Of a DNA stretch of 64,000 nt, positions 1-13,594 are shown in pieces. The notes beneath the pieces are model-generated. The model saw nothing but the letters and a program-made list of their open reading frames with translations, had not been told where the DNA came from and searched no databases. Every line of letters starts with the position of its first letter. Within the stretch, counting starts at the first letter, position 1. The position numbers and the translations under genes were made by a program. The DNA comes from Puccinia triticina. Its lineage: Eukaryota; Basidiomycota; Pucciniomycetes; Pucciniales; Pucciniaceae. The stretch lies in contig NC_070567.1 of the NCBI RefSeq assembly GCF_026914185.1, positions 3,808,001 to 3,872,000 on the forward strand, in the 5' to 3' direction.

Positions 1-1167
1 CCCGGAGAGACAGTGACGGGTGAGAATGCTGCGACAACCAGCTCTGGGGGTGGGTGGTGGGAGGCCTCGAACAGCTATGGCACACCGGCCAATAGCACCT
101 CTCAGCCGGTTTTCGAATCGATCCAGGATACGCCAATTGCCGATGACGGATCGGGCTTCATCGACCCCATGGCGTCCTTCGGGGGGCCCGTCTTCGGCAG
201 CCCTATCCCTTCAATGGTCGCTTCCCACAACAGCTTCGACCCCCCGTCCGGCTCCCGGACTCAGTTCGGCGACGACGACGAAGAAGACTTGGGGTTCGGT
301 AATAGCAGCTCCCGCAAACGCGATAACGGCATCGGCTCGGGATTCGATGACGATCATCGTGCTGATGATAGTCCTTCTAACCACCATAAGAACGACAAGA
401 ATGACAGCAAACCAGCCGAAACAGATTCAGAAAACAAATGTAAGTTTTTTTTCTTGCATTGATAATCGGAAGATCTGGTTGGGACTCGATTTAATCATTT
501 GTTTGTGATTTTTCTGGGGGGTAATTTTCATAGCCATTAAGAACGCGCCGTCATCTTCCTGGCTAGGCCGATGGTTCAAGCGCGACTCAGGATCCCAAGC
601 ACCCCCTGGAAGCGGGCCAGTGAAGGCAAACCTGGGCGAAGACTTTTCGCTGGTGTACGATCCAGAGACGAAGCGGTGGGTGAACAAGAAAGTAAGTCCC
701 CGATTATCTTTCCGTCTATAGAGACCTCGACAATTTTATTAAATGATAAATTCTTGGGTGGTTTTCAGGCTGGGGCAACCCAGAGTGCATCGACAGGAGG
801 CCCGCCGCCGCCGCCGCCACGGGCCCAAACGGCCTCGCCAACGAGCTCGATGCGGCCCGCCGAGCTGCCCCCGACCACAGGATCGAGGAACAGTCCGGGA
901 CCCAATCGGGTCTTCTCCGCCGGCGTCCCGCCCCCGCCCGCGATGAGCAGGAGCAACACCACCGGGCTCCAGAACGGACGCAACTCTCTCGACGTCCCCC
1001 CCGCCTCCTCCTCCTCGGTACCCGCGCCCCCGCCCTCCGATCACAACCCCCCTGCTGCGGCTGCTGGTCTTGCTAATACTCCTACGCCCCCGCCTCCGTC
1101 TTCTATTGCGGGCAAAAAACCAAACGCTAAGAAAAATATCCGCTCGAGATACGTCGAAATCAGATAG
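1..1167 (+). CDS. SEC16: COPII coat assembly scaffold Sec16, C-terminal part (5' end outside window)
   Basis: Sec16 organises COPII vesicle budding at ER exit sites. Three exons are visible: 1-439 (open at the window edge), 534-691 and 769-1167, joined by GT-AG introns that keep one frame. Exon 2 encodes the conserved C-terminal block of fungal Sec16, including SWLGRWFKRD, PVKANLGED and YDPETKRWVNKK. Exon 3 is a low-complexity Pro/Ser/Ala region ending in KKNIRSRYVEI, the short basic tail common in fungal Sec16. The acidic, Ser-rich stretch in exon 1 also fits. The window holds about the last 328 residues of a protein that is usually well over 1000 residues long. The central conserved domain and ACE1 region must lie to the left. 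Identification rests on the exon 2 block and the tail, and is fairly secure. Confidence 0.85.
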
Positions 1168-2624
1168 TTCCCCCACCCCTTTTCGAAAATCATCTCTCCT
1201 TTTCTCTTGTCTTATTTTTTCCTTACAAAGTTTGGTTGGGGTTTTTCATTGGTAATGCTCTCGTGAAGAGGTCGTTCTTTTGGTACTTTTGCAAAAGAGA
1301 GAGGGGTCGTTTGGGATGAGAGGAACACGAACCAAGCACTATGCATCAAAAAAACTGTAATCAGTACATGACACATTCTTACACATACGTATATATTTAT
1401 ATATCTTGATCCCTCTATTCTCTTTCCTGTCGTGGTTTCTTTTTTTTCCTTCTCGATTTACTGGTACTTGGCATCATCCTATGTAAATATAACCAATCAA
1501 AACAGCACAACGCTTTCCTTTTCCTGCTCAGTATGATCTGGTTAAAAATGTGTGGGTTTTTTTTTTGTTTTCCTGCTAGTGCGACTCCTTTTCCAAATTG
1601 TTTCCATTTTTTTCAGATGATCAGTGTGATGATAAATCATAATGCTGATGAAGGGTATCCCGATGCAAAGTTTATATTTATATCCAATTTGTGAATCCCT
1701 AGTGACCCAATATACGCATCTCTGCTCCTACTTCATGTGCCTTGCACATCTTCGATGCCAAGGTCTGAACAAATGCAAGTGTGTGTATGTATCACATCAT
1801 CAGGAGGAACAAAGACATGTGAGATGGAGAAAAGTATGCCATGAACAACTTGATGTCAGTGAATCATAGATGGCAGGTGACATTGAGCAACCCATCTGCA
1901 ACTCCTACAGTACTCGATCTTGTACATCAATAAATAAATAAAAATGAAACATACATGTAGGAAAATTATTTCTTTCTTGATTTAATTTGGAGCATCAAAC
2001 TATACAATTAGACAGCAAAGAAACTGGGTCCAAGCAGTTGAAATGCAGGGTGCTCCAACAAAGCTGCCAATGTAACCCCACTTGTAATTACATAATTACC
2101 TTTTAGGCACAGTCACTGCAATGTGCAGTCACTGGGCATTGAAGCTTGGTTGGGTGAGTAAACCCTTTGAGAATAGTTGGTGTAACACAAGCCTCCCCTC
2201 AAGTTCCCACATTTCATCTGCTTACAGTTGACCCAGTTATTTTTGCAGTGAGAAGCATTTGAAATCCAGTAAGATTGTAGTGTGAATTGAGAAAATCAAC
2301 CCGCATTCCATCCAACTCCAAGCATCTCCCAGAACACCCCTGCCATCTTAGATCCATGAAAAAAGATTCATCTCATCTTTGTTTTTGTTTGTGTGTCCTT
2401 GATTGAAAAGCAAGGTTTTCACAGTTGGATTAAGATATAAAAGATCTTGTCTTATCTTACTAATTTTGAATTTCTTAATTGTTTATGTGTGTTACAATAC
2501 CAGTTTCAATGGGGGGGTTAATAATAGAAAATTACCAAACTCTGAAGCACTTTCTAAGGGGATTATCACAGCCACTTTTTGAAAAGTGAATAAGCTTTTC
2601 TGAATTGCACAAGGCACCCCAAAA
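1168..2624. other. 3' flank of SEC16 and AT-rich intergenic DNA, no gene seen
   Basis: The stretch is T-rich downstream of the SEC16 stop and presumably includes its 3' UTR. Short open frames (for example 1642-1869) lack start context, splice partners or recognisable motifs. Around 2100-2230 there is weak similarity to 27780-27900 (shared CACAGTCACTGC and CTCAAGTT blocks), suggesting an old dispersed repeat. Confidence 0.5.
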
Positions 2625-2626
2625 TA

Positions 2627-3582
2627 GGGTGGTTCACAGTAGAAATTAAGAAAACAAACTTACTTTGTGGACTGCGGAAAAATCTTTGTGCACTGCACAG
2701 TGCGTGAATTTCCAAACACTTTGCACACTGCGGGTGAAGGAATCAACATTTTCATATTTTTTTTTACAAATCAATAGAAAGGCTTTTGATTGTCCTCTGT
2801 GCATTTTTAGGAGTTTTTGAAGCCTCCTTGTATGCTGAAAACACCCATCAAGAAACAAAGAAAGTCCAGTCATTTGGGGACCTGGAATTAAGGTTCACGT
2901 ATGAAAAAAATTCCAAATAATTTATTGACCCATGATAAATATGTATTCAAGTATTTCAGAACTTTTTGGACACTTTTTGCAAGAACATGGCTTTGAAAAA
3001 TCAGGAAATTTTGCATGAAATCTGTCAAAGTACGCTAGTACATGGTGCTATCTCCTAATTTTTCAAAGCCTTTTCCTTGCACAAATTGACCAAAAACTTC
3101 TGAAATACTTGAATGCATATTAATCATGCTTCAATGAATTATTTGAAATTTTTGGCATGCGGGAACCTTAATTCCAGGTCCTCAAATGACTGTACTTTCT
3201 TTGTTTCTTGATAGGTGTTTTCAGCATACAAGGAGGCTTCAAAAAAATCCTAAAAAATGCCCAGAGGATAATCAAAAGACTTTTTATTGATTTGTCAAAA
3301 AAAATCTTGAGGATGTTGATTCCTTCACCCGCAGTGCACAAAGTGTTTGGAAATTTGCGCACTGCACAGTGCATAAAGATTTTTCTGCAGTGCGCAAAGT
3401 AAGTCCGTAAAAAAATAGAACCCATTTGAAGGCCTTCATGAACAAATTTTTGAAAAATTTAGATGTTTTTCTGATTGCCAATCACCACCCATATGTGGGC
3501 AGTTTTTCTTTAAAAAAAAGTTGTTCACAAAGGCCTTGAAATGGGCTCTAAAGTTTTTTTTAAATTCAATTGTGAACTCCCT
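2627..3582. mobile_element. TA-flanked TIR element (MITE-like), split by a nested foldback
   Basis: The left end (GGGTGGTTCAC, preceded by TA at 2625-2626) and the right end (GTGAACTCCCT, followed by TA at 3583-3584) form an inverted pair. The remaining arms after 3408 are also inverted to each other: GAACCCATTTGAAGGCC near 3419 against its complement near 3530-3550. The left arm breaks off at 2654 and resumes at 3408, exactly where the 753-bp foldback sits. The same terminus, GGGGGGTTCACAATTG, bounds the element at 53192-53705 and one end near 38179. No coding capacity is seen, and TA flanks suggest Tc1/mariner-type mobilisation. Confidence 0.65.
2655..3407. mobile_element. 753-bp foldback element, hAT-like 8-bp target duplication
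   Basis: The element is almost one continuous inverted repeat centred near 3030. The left arm (from 2655) is complementary to the right arm (ending 3407, GCGCAAAGTAAGTCCG) over roughly 350 bp, including the A-rich and TTCAAGTATTTCAGA stretches near the centre. Flanks are TAAGAAAA (2647-2654) and TAAAAAAA (3408-3415), 7 of 8 identical, the 8-bp length typical of hAT insertions. Open frames on both strands are mirror images of each other and not genes. The ends (CGGACTTACTTTGCGCA) match those of the larger foldback at 51412-53180. Confidence 0.7.
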
Positions 3583-3746
3583 TATTATAAAACCTCTTTT
3601 TTTGGCTAACCTTTGTGAAGTAAACTTTCATAAACCTTGACAGTTTAGTTACAAAATATCAGGACAAAAAACAATGTTTTGCATACTGTAAATTTACGCA
3701 TTTTCAATATTACATCATATTTATCACACTAACAAATGGGGCCTTG

Positions 3747-4092
3747 GAGCAACTCCACCACAGGAGCTTTCTGTGGTGCTAAAATCTTGCCATGTTTAGC
3801 TTCCAAGCTTATGCGGCCTGCTGAAGCATCCATCACACAACAGGTATCCCAAGAGCTAACCTCAGCTTTCACCAAGCCCCAACAAGGTAGTGGCTGGGTG
3901 TTTGGGGGTGTTTGCGTTTAGGGTGGTGAGATGTCAACAGAAATTCAGGTGTCACGGGAGCTCAGGTGTTGATGTTTGGCACCACCTGAGCTCCAGAGGC
4001 TCCTGTCACCCCGGATAGCAACCCGAGTGGCCCTTGATTTTGTTATCATGAAAGCTAAATGCCAGATAGGACCGCGGGAGGTGGAGTTGCTC
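3747..4092. mobile_element. candidate short TIR element
   Basis: GAGCAACTCCACC at 3747-3759 is exactly complementary to GGTGGAGTTGCTC at 4080-4092. Inner sequences (TTTAGCTT near the left, AAGCTAAA near the right) are loosely inverted too. I find no clear target duplication, so this is only a candidate. Confidence 0.35.
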
Positions 4093-4143
4093 TTAGCTTT
4101 TTAGATTTGAAAATTCTAAATTATTTTCTGGGCTCCCAGAATC

Positions 4144-4158
4144 AACGGGAAGTCATCC
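4144..4158. repeat. remnant end of the GGAGGACTTCCCGT MITE family
   Basis: AACGGGAAGTCATCC here matches the right terminus of the units at 45081-45085 and 45289, and the preceding CTGGGCTCCCAG also belongs to that family. No left end is visible, so it is a truncated copy. A similar lone end lies near 61696-61712. Confidence 0.45.
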
Positions 4159-4502
4159 AGTAAGGTTCACCTTGTTTTGGAGTGCCCTCTCTTCCTTAAC
4201 AAGAAAAATTTCCCAATCATGTCTGAGTAATGTATGCATGGCTGATTGGAAAACCACCAATTTCCATGCAAAGAGAAGTTTACGTGATATCCCAAGCCCA
4301 CCAGTGGTGTAGAGATTGAGGCAAAGATAAGAACAATGTTCAAATTTGGCGTAGAGCCGTTGAAACTGGGTCACCCATACCTCCGTTGAACATCTTCTTT
4401 AAGTCAGATCTTGTTCTCCGAAAATTCCTTTTCTAGTCTACTGATGCTATCAGTCATGAGGGTTGCTGTAAAAATAGACGAAAAATGTCATTTGAGCCAA
4501 GC

Positions 4503-4700
4503 TTAATTGATGGGATTCAAATTTTGAGAGATGTGAATATTACCCTTGAAAAACCGAGAACCGGTGAACCTTCCAGTTTTCCTTGAAGACCAATCCACCT
4601 CATACCCAGGTCTCATCTTTTCCTCTGCAAGTATTCGCACTCTTCTTCCGTCTTGATCACCAGGGGCTGTTACGAGGAACGACAATCATTTGGTCAGCCA
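4503..4700 (-). pseudogene. decayed copy of the 3' end of the neighbouring secreted-protein gene
   Basis: A minus-strand open frame of 60 residues ends in FFKGNIHISQNLNPIN, resembling the end of the gene just upstream (SFKGDFILYFRG). The sequence 3' of both stops is also alike: the block 4430-4510 parallels 4815-4890. This suggests a tandem duplication whose outer copy kept only its tail. No start, splice sites or further homologous exons could be set. Recognition is by eye on short stretches, so confidence is low. Confidence 0.3.
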
Positions 4701-4892
4701 AGTTAATTCTGTAGGGGTTACAACCTTACATGCAAGAATCGACGCTACCATAGGTTTTTGCCCTCGGTGGTTTTTGAACATGCTTCTTGGACCCCTCTTT
4801 TAATAATTGCTGCAAAGTACTTCTGGTTTCACGATCAAGGGCTAGTATGAAAATGAACGAAATTCAGATGAGCTAATCAGTCGGCTTAAATT

Positions 4893-6332
4893 TTATCCAC
4901 GAAAATACAGAATGAAATCACCCTTGAAAGACTTAGGCAAGTGTTCCCAGGCCTTTTCACCACGAAGGCCTAGCGTTTGACCAAAATAGACATTACTGTA
5001 GAATATTACTTGTTTTGCCATTTCTTCATCTCGCAAGAATCTTGTCAATTTTTCTTGATCGATGAAAGCATGTTCAGACAACAGATCTACAACGTGGAAC
5101 GCATATCTCCAAGGAAGCATCCAGCATTGCTCGGAAGGTTCCAAGGTCCACTTCACAAGCTCATTCCCAAAGTCATATTCGGTGATCAGCTTCTTGATAC
5201 CATCTAAAATCGAAGCACCAACTACAGCTTCTACTTTTTTCTCTGCGTCCAATTGAGACCTTTCATCGCGATGCTCCGTGGGCAGATAGGAATGTGAAGG
5301 TAAAATTTTTATCAGTTTCCGATACAAAATATTTGGACTGTATCCCCCCAGCTTGAGCAGTCTGAACCGAACAAATTTATTAATTTTCGACTGAGTCTCT
5401 CGAGACTGAGTGACGTATCTGGCCATCCATACTTTTGCGACCCGTTCTGGAATTATCAATTCTTCTAGTTTCGAGTCGATGCCACTTTGAATCCGGGATT
5501 GGAGGGATAGCACTGCCATCCAGTCTTTGTAAAGTGACATGACTTTTTCTGCAAATTCGGGCCACATCAGCAATCATATTCAATGTTAATGACAAGAAGA
5601 CAAAGAGAGACAGAAAAATTCAACACAAACCAGGAGTTTTTGCCCAATTTTCTTTCAGCTCTGAAACTGAAAGGAGAAAGATGATCAAAATTCAGTAGAT
5701 TTCCAAAGTCTTAACTTGATTTACTTACTGGTTGCGGGAGTCAAATTTTCAACTTCTTTCAGCTTCCCAATCAGTCTTTCAAATATGGTGGCTTGCTCTC
5801 TCGCAGGATCCGGATCCAGCTCCTTGTGGTGGTCCTTGTGGTGGTCTGTATATTCACCGTTGAAAAACTTTTTTCGAGAGTTAAGTTCAGAGCTGGAGTC
5901 GGAATCATTGATTGACATTTGATGATCTTCGAGGTCAGTACCGCAACCAGTGATCGCATGGTCTTCAGAACCAGTGGTTGTTTTCTTTTCAGATTCAGAT
6001 ACGAGCATGCCGTGCTTATCTATGTCAGGCATTAGCTGTTTTTCGGAGTCGGTTCTTGGGTGTTTCTGAGGCCGCAGGGCATCCTCGCGCGCGGAGGAAA
6101 TCACTTCAATCATCAGGTTGTGGAAGTAAAAAGACGGCGAGATGATTTGGCAAGCATCAGAAAAGAAAGTCTGCAGAGTGAGCCTTGGAAGTGATGTACA
6201 AGACATACCGTCGAGTACTTCACAATTTCTCTTTGCTCCAACCAACTGATCGGTAACTCCGCCACAATGGGTCGCGAAGAACCAGGCGCTAACTAGAATC
6301 AGTCGGGAAAGCATTATGGAAACTAATGCCAA
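4893..6332 (-). CDS. predicted secreted protein of unknown function
   Basis: Three exons are proposed on the minus strand, 6332-5729, 5666-5631 and 5548-4893. The junctions are GT-AG and the frame is continuous, giving about 431 residues. The N-terminus has a signal-peptide shape; the second methionine (6314, MLSRLILVSAWFFATHCGG) gives the best start. Residues about 85-190 are acidic and His/Ser/Asp-rich, with DHHKDHHKE. The C-terminal half is helical and charged with no family I recognise. Secretion plus lack of a known domain fits a rust secreted protein or candidate effector, but nothing proves that. A truncated relic of its 3' end lies just downstream. The first exon's start could be 6332 or 6314. 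Confidence 0.6.
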
Positions 6333-8876
6333 GTTTAGATGGGCGAGCTTTTCGGCAAGTCTTCCTCACCTGTCCTCCTTTAAAGTGGTTCTGAAGAGTG
6401 CTTCCCCCAGGTTCATTTCCTGTGTAAGATTCTATCGTTGATCCACTGAACATTCAAACCTTCTTAGAAACTCAATTTTTCTCTACCTCATATGGCCCCA
6501 ACCACATCTGCAGCTTCTTCCTGCTCCTTCCCTGTGGGCCTGGCCTACGTTGCCAGCCAAGTGACCCTTATCCAGTTAGCAATTTGATAAATATTCAAAA
6601 TTATTAGATTATATCGCGCAAATCAATCAGAAATTTCTACTGAAGATCAGAGGAGACCAATCCTGTGACCCCATTTTCATTTTTCAACAAAAATCAAACT
6701 TTTGCTGATGATACATCGTCAATCATAAATTGCCTCTTGCTGGAACTGATAACCCTCAATTGAATAAAAAAATATCTTCTGGAACCAGTTTACCGTCCCA
6801 ATCTTTTCTTCCCAAAACATGAAGCACTGTGTGTCTCAGCCCCCCTCCGCCGCCCTCTCCCAAACCCTATCTTATAATCCAGAATGCCAGAATGCTGGGA
6901 AAGATACCGGAAGGCAGGCTTCACAATCCCTCCCAGTGAGAGCCCCACAGGGTTGTGTCTCGTAGCGAGGCGCTGACCTTAGCTGTATGGGATCTTCTGA
7001 GACTACAATTCCCCGGGAAGAAAATACTGACTTATAGCTAACCCAACATCTTCCGGAGCTGCAGATTGAAGAAGTGTTGCGCTGTCAATAGAGGCAACGG
7101 GCGGTAAAAGGCCTATAGACCCACCCCGGTGCCAGTCATTCTAGTCATCAAGCGGACTACATACACCTCTTGATTTCTCTGCTCGACATGGCACTCCTCC
7201 GGAACAATCGGTCATTGGGGTGGTGTCTAGTTTACAAAGTTGATGAACTTCTGGGTGAAGTATTACTTGATACCTCACCCAAATGTTTGCAGTGTTTGCA
7301 TCTTGGTGATTGTGACTCTCGAGAGGTCCTCTCAGGTGGCACTACTACTAGGTGGCACATTATATGCATGGTTGGCCGTGCTCTTTTCTATGAATACGGA
7401 AGCTAGACTCTACGAGTTTGGGGCTCAAACCACACAACACGGATTCTGAACGGATGATGCTTAGCAAATACTGATGGCCAGGAATGGTAAGGAGGAGGAT
7501 AATGGTGACAAACAAGGTGAGAGGAAGGAAGGAAATTGGAACTGAAGATGAGTAGCAGGCCAGTACAGCTATATCAAAAACTGTGGTTAAAGCAAAAATC
7601 AACCACAGCACTGTCTAGACTATGTATCTGTAGGAAAAGGATAGAGGTGAAAAACCAGCACTTACAGAGTGGTAATCAGGTGAACTTGCTTGGATGGCGA
7701 ACATGGAAAACAAAAAAAACTGTTGATAATCTGAGAAAAATGTTGGACCTGTATTACTCAAGTTCCCTGCTTTATTGATCACTCTTACTGATATTAATTG
7801 AGAATAACATAAATTAAAACACCTGATTGCCAGCAGTTGAAACATATTGTAAGTCAGATACTGGGTTGTTCCCCAGCTCACTAGACACTAGATTTTATAG
7901 CTCTAGTATGTAAGTTTTCATGATGCAATCCACATCATTCCAAACCGCATAAACATGCAAAATACTCCAGAATAACTGAGAGATGGCAATTGGCACCCAC
8001 TGACCGGTAGCTTTCACCCTTTAGCAGGCAGGCGTGCGGCCCCACAGGTGATACCTACCCAAATGCTTTCTGGCCTCCTGTGGTAATTGTCTTTGAGCCA
8101 GGATTCATCCTGTTCTCCAACCTGTTGCAGGTATACCCAACTACATGACCCAACACTTGGGTCAAGCAGTTAGGTATACCTGGTTTTTGCCCCAAACAGT
8201 TGGGGAACAAGGCTCTCAAGCCCCCCCCCCCCCCCCCCCAAGCCACAGCTCTGGCTCAAAAGCCCTCCCACTGATCTGAGAGTTGGGTATACCCTTTGAA
8301 CCTGTTCTCAGTGCCCAGCCCTAGTCCTCAGGACTCACATCAAATCTTGCTGGTCACTCCTAAGTCCCTCCTTTGGAGGCTTGCGCTTCATGTAAGGGCA
8401 CCTGCCCAACCCTCAGAAAGGGGATCAGAAAGGGGACTGACTAAGTTTGATTTGTGAGGCGGTGGTGGTTTTGGCAGGGTTGATCATTGGCTGATAAGCA
8501 CCCCAGGTGAACTGGGGTGTCACTGGTTTTTACCCCGCACCAAAAATTATGCTCACCCATCATATTTGTCAAAAGAATTATCCCCAAATGAGGCTGCTCT
8601 CTTTATGTCCATCTTGAAGCAGGACACAGTCTCTAATTGCTTAATATTTTTTATGTGCAGTAGAAGGGAAAAGAGGGTTCAGTAGACTCAGAAGGCAAGA
8701 AGCCCGTGCTCCAAACAAGCGCACAAACTGATGATCCCCACATTCTATGCTTTATTTCTTAGCACAAGAAGCCAGAAAGAAGCCAAGGAAACAAAAACAT
8801 GCCACAAAAAATGACACTTTGGATGCATAAAAAAAGGGGGGAAACACATGAGTGAGTGAGGGGGGAGGATGGAAGA
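6333..8876. other. intergenic region, no gene supported
   Basis: Upstream of the secreted-protein gene the DNA is AT-rich, and near 6840-6900 it is pyrimidine-rich. A poly-C run lies at 8221-8239. Around 8120-8185, AGGTATACC and GGTATACC motifs recur in inverted order. Open frames at 7170-7406, 7536-7778 and 7615-7881 show no protein signature. Promoters of the flanking genes probably lie here, but I cannot place them. Confidence 0.5.
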
Positions 8877-11909
<3,033 letters not shown>

Positions 11910-12188
11910 CGTTCGAGACTTTATCGGGTTGCGATTGGGGGTGATGACTGGCTGATTCTCTTGCGTGGGCTTGTCCAGTCTTGCCTAGTTCGTTTTCATC
12001 CGAGTGTTGGAATTTTTCCGAGTTTGGTGGAGGGCCAAGGGGTCGAGGCGAAAGTCAGGAGCCACCCAGGGGAGGCTATTGGTTTAGCGAGACCCCCTTC
12101 GAACATGCAGCGATGTACGTAATCAAATACACATCACCGCGGGCAAATCTGGTCATAGCGCAAAACCCAGCCATCCCATCATCCGAAA

Positions 12189-12260
12189 TCTTCGTTAGTA
12201 TAGAGGTCAGTATACCCGCTTGTCACGCGGGTGACCCGGGTTCAATTCCCGGACGGAGAG
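12189..12260 (+). tRNA. trnD(GUC): tRNA-Asp (anticodon GUC)
   Basis: The 72-nt sequence folds as a standard cloverleaf. The acceptor stem TCTTCGT pairs with ACGGAGA (one G-T wobble), with discriminator G. The D-arm holds the A box GTTAGTATAGAGG, the anticodon loop TTGTCAC has GTC at 12222-12224, and the T-arm contains GGGTTCAATTCCC. There is no intron, and CCA is not encoded. It closely resembles eukaryotic tRNA-Asp genes and lies between PRP43 and a repeat block. Confidence 0.95.
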
Positions 12261-12261
12261 A

Positions 12262-12267
12262 TTTTTT
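12262..12267 (+). terminator. RNA polymerase III terminator of tRNA-Asp
   Basis: A run of six T residues begins two bases after the mature tRNA end, the usual polymerase III stop signal. Confidence 0.8.
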
Positions 12268-12324
12268 AGACATCGGCAGGGCAGAGTTTTGTCCGAATTA
12301 TGTCTGATCCTCCCGGGGTCGTGA

Positions 12325-12760
12325 GGGCTTTTGGCTGGTGTCCTACTAATGAACACCACCAAAAGCATAGCCACAGTGAACCAAAGTTTCCCACAATTTT
12401 ACAGTACACAGATTAATATCTGAAAACAATATTATGATCTGCATGGCATTAGTAAACCTCAGGAATGGGGTGTGCTACTGTGCACCCATTTTGGCTGGTG
12501 TCCTACTGAGGAACGCCATTGAACCATTAGCCAAACCCATTCTTGGGGCGTGATAATTCCATGAAGCTTATCATATTGTCTTCAGAGCTTAATCTGTGTA
12601 CTGTAAAATTTTGGGACCCTTTGGTTCACCATGGCTATGGTTTTGGTGGTGTTCCTTAGTAGGACATAGGCCAAGATGGGCACACAGTAGCACACCCCAG
12701 GAATGGGGTGTGCTAATGCCATGCAGCTAACCACGTGCTCTTTAGACTCAGTAATGCCAG
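12325..12760. repeat. inverted/direct repeat block (hairpin element)
   Basis: TTTGGCTGGTGTCCTACT occurs directly repeated near 12329 and 12486. Its complement, AGTAGGACATAGGCCAA, is near 12658, with the inner segments (GTGAACCAAAG, TTTTACAGTACACAGATTAA) inverted against 12580-12640. GGAATGGGGTGTGCTA is also duplicated. A diverged partial copy (TGTAAAATTTTGGGACCCTT and following) lies at 44080-44345. There is no coding capacity, and it is probably an old foldback element. Confidence 0.6.
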
Positions 12761-12799
12761 GTAGACAGGTCAATACCTGGAGGCTGAATTGATTATTTA

Positions 12800-13184
12800 G
12801 GCTTCATTTGGAGCCAATATAAATATAGGTGATATAATCATTGGTTAATTCAATGAAAACTACAAAATTCAACATAAAGCCTCCAAATATTTTTTCTAGG
12901 CAACCTACAATACTGGTCTCTTCAATTATGAAGTCAGATTCAACTGATTCAGCCATAATCAGTACTGTAGTACCATTATATTGCTTTTGACCAAAACAAA
13001 GCAATATAATGGTATTATGGTGCTGAAGATGGCTGAATCAGTTAAATCTGACTTCATAGTTGATGAGAAAAGTACTGTAGGTTTCCTACAAAAAAAATTG
13101 GATTCTTTATGTTGAGTTTTGTATTTTTTATTGAATTTACAAGTGATTATATCACCTATATTTATATTGGCTCCAAACGGGGCC
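12800..13184. mobile_element. PIF/Harbinger-type MITE, 385 bp
   Basis: Terminal inverted repeats of about 40 bp begin GGCTTCATTTGGAGCCAAT on the left, with the right end complementary to GGCCCCGTTTGGAGCCAAT. Inner segments (ATTTATATAGGTG-like, GACTTCATA, GTACTGTAG) are inverted as well, so most of the element can fold on itself. It is flanked by TTA (12797-12799 and 13185-13187), the 3-bp duplication typical of PIF/Harbinger. The terminus GGCCCCGTTTGG is the same as that of the Harbinger element at 17077-20266. It is non-coding. Confidence 0.8.
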
Positions 13185-13187
13185 TTA

Positions 13188-13594
13188 CTATGCTGAACTT
13201 GTATTAATCCAGATTAATATTTGTCAATGCTATGTATATCTGCAAGATTGGATGAACTATTTTCTGAACAACTACTATGGATTACATGAATACAGGTAAG
13301 ATGGATATATCCCACACAGACGGATCTGATCAAATGATATCATAACAATTTTTATAATTCTTTTCTCACTCAATCTGTTTTTTTGTTTTGTTTTTAGATA
13401 ATAGTGGATTTAGTGATTAGAACTATACAAAATTTACAGCTTTTTTTGTCCGTCGTCATGGCCACTCACTGAAGCTTTTCAACATCCAAACACCTCTCTA
13501 CATTTTTTAAAAAAAAAATCAAAAACATGTCAGTACATATCTCCATTGCCATTCTATTTGAAGCTTAAGGATATACGGAGCCAAAAAAAGTGAT
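13188..13594. other. intergenic, 3' flank of ferric reductase
   Basis: AT-rich DNA without a supportable gene. It may hold the 3' UTR, or a short extra 3' exon, of the ferric reductase that ends at 13595. Confidence 0.4.

Noticed and set aside
739..1176. 145-codon antisense frame over SEC16
   Set aside because: It is the complement of the Pro-rich SEC16 exon. The Arg/Gly-rich product is an artefact of GC-rich codons.
8055..8246. Gly-rich frame at the poly-C tract
   Set aside because: It depends on the homopolymer and has no other support.
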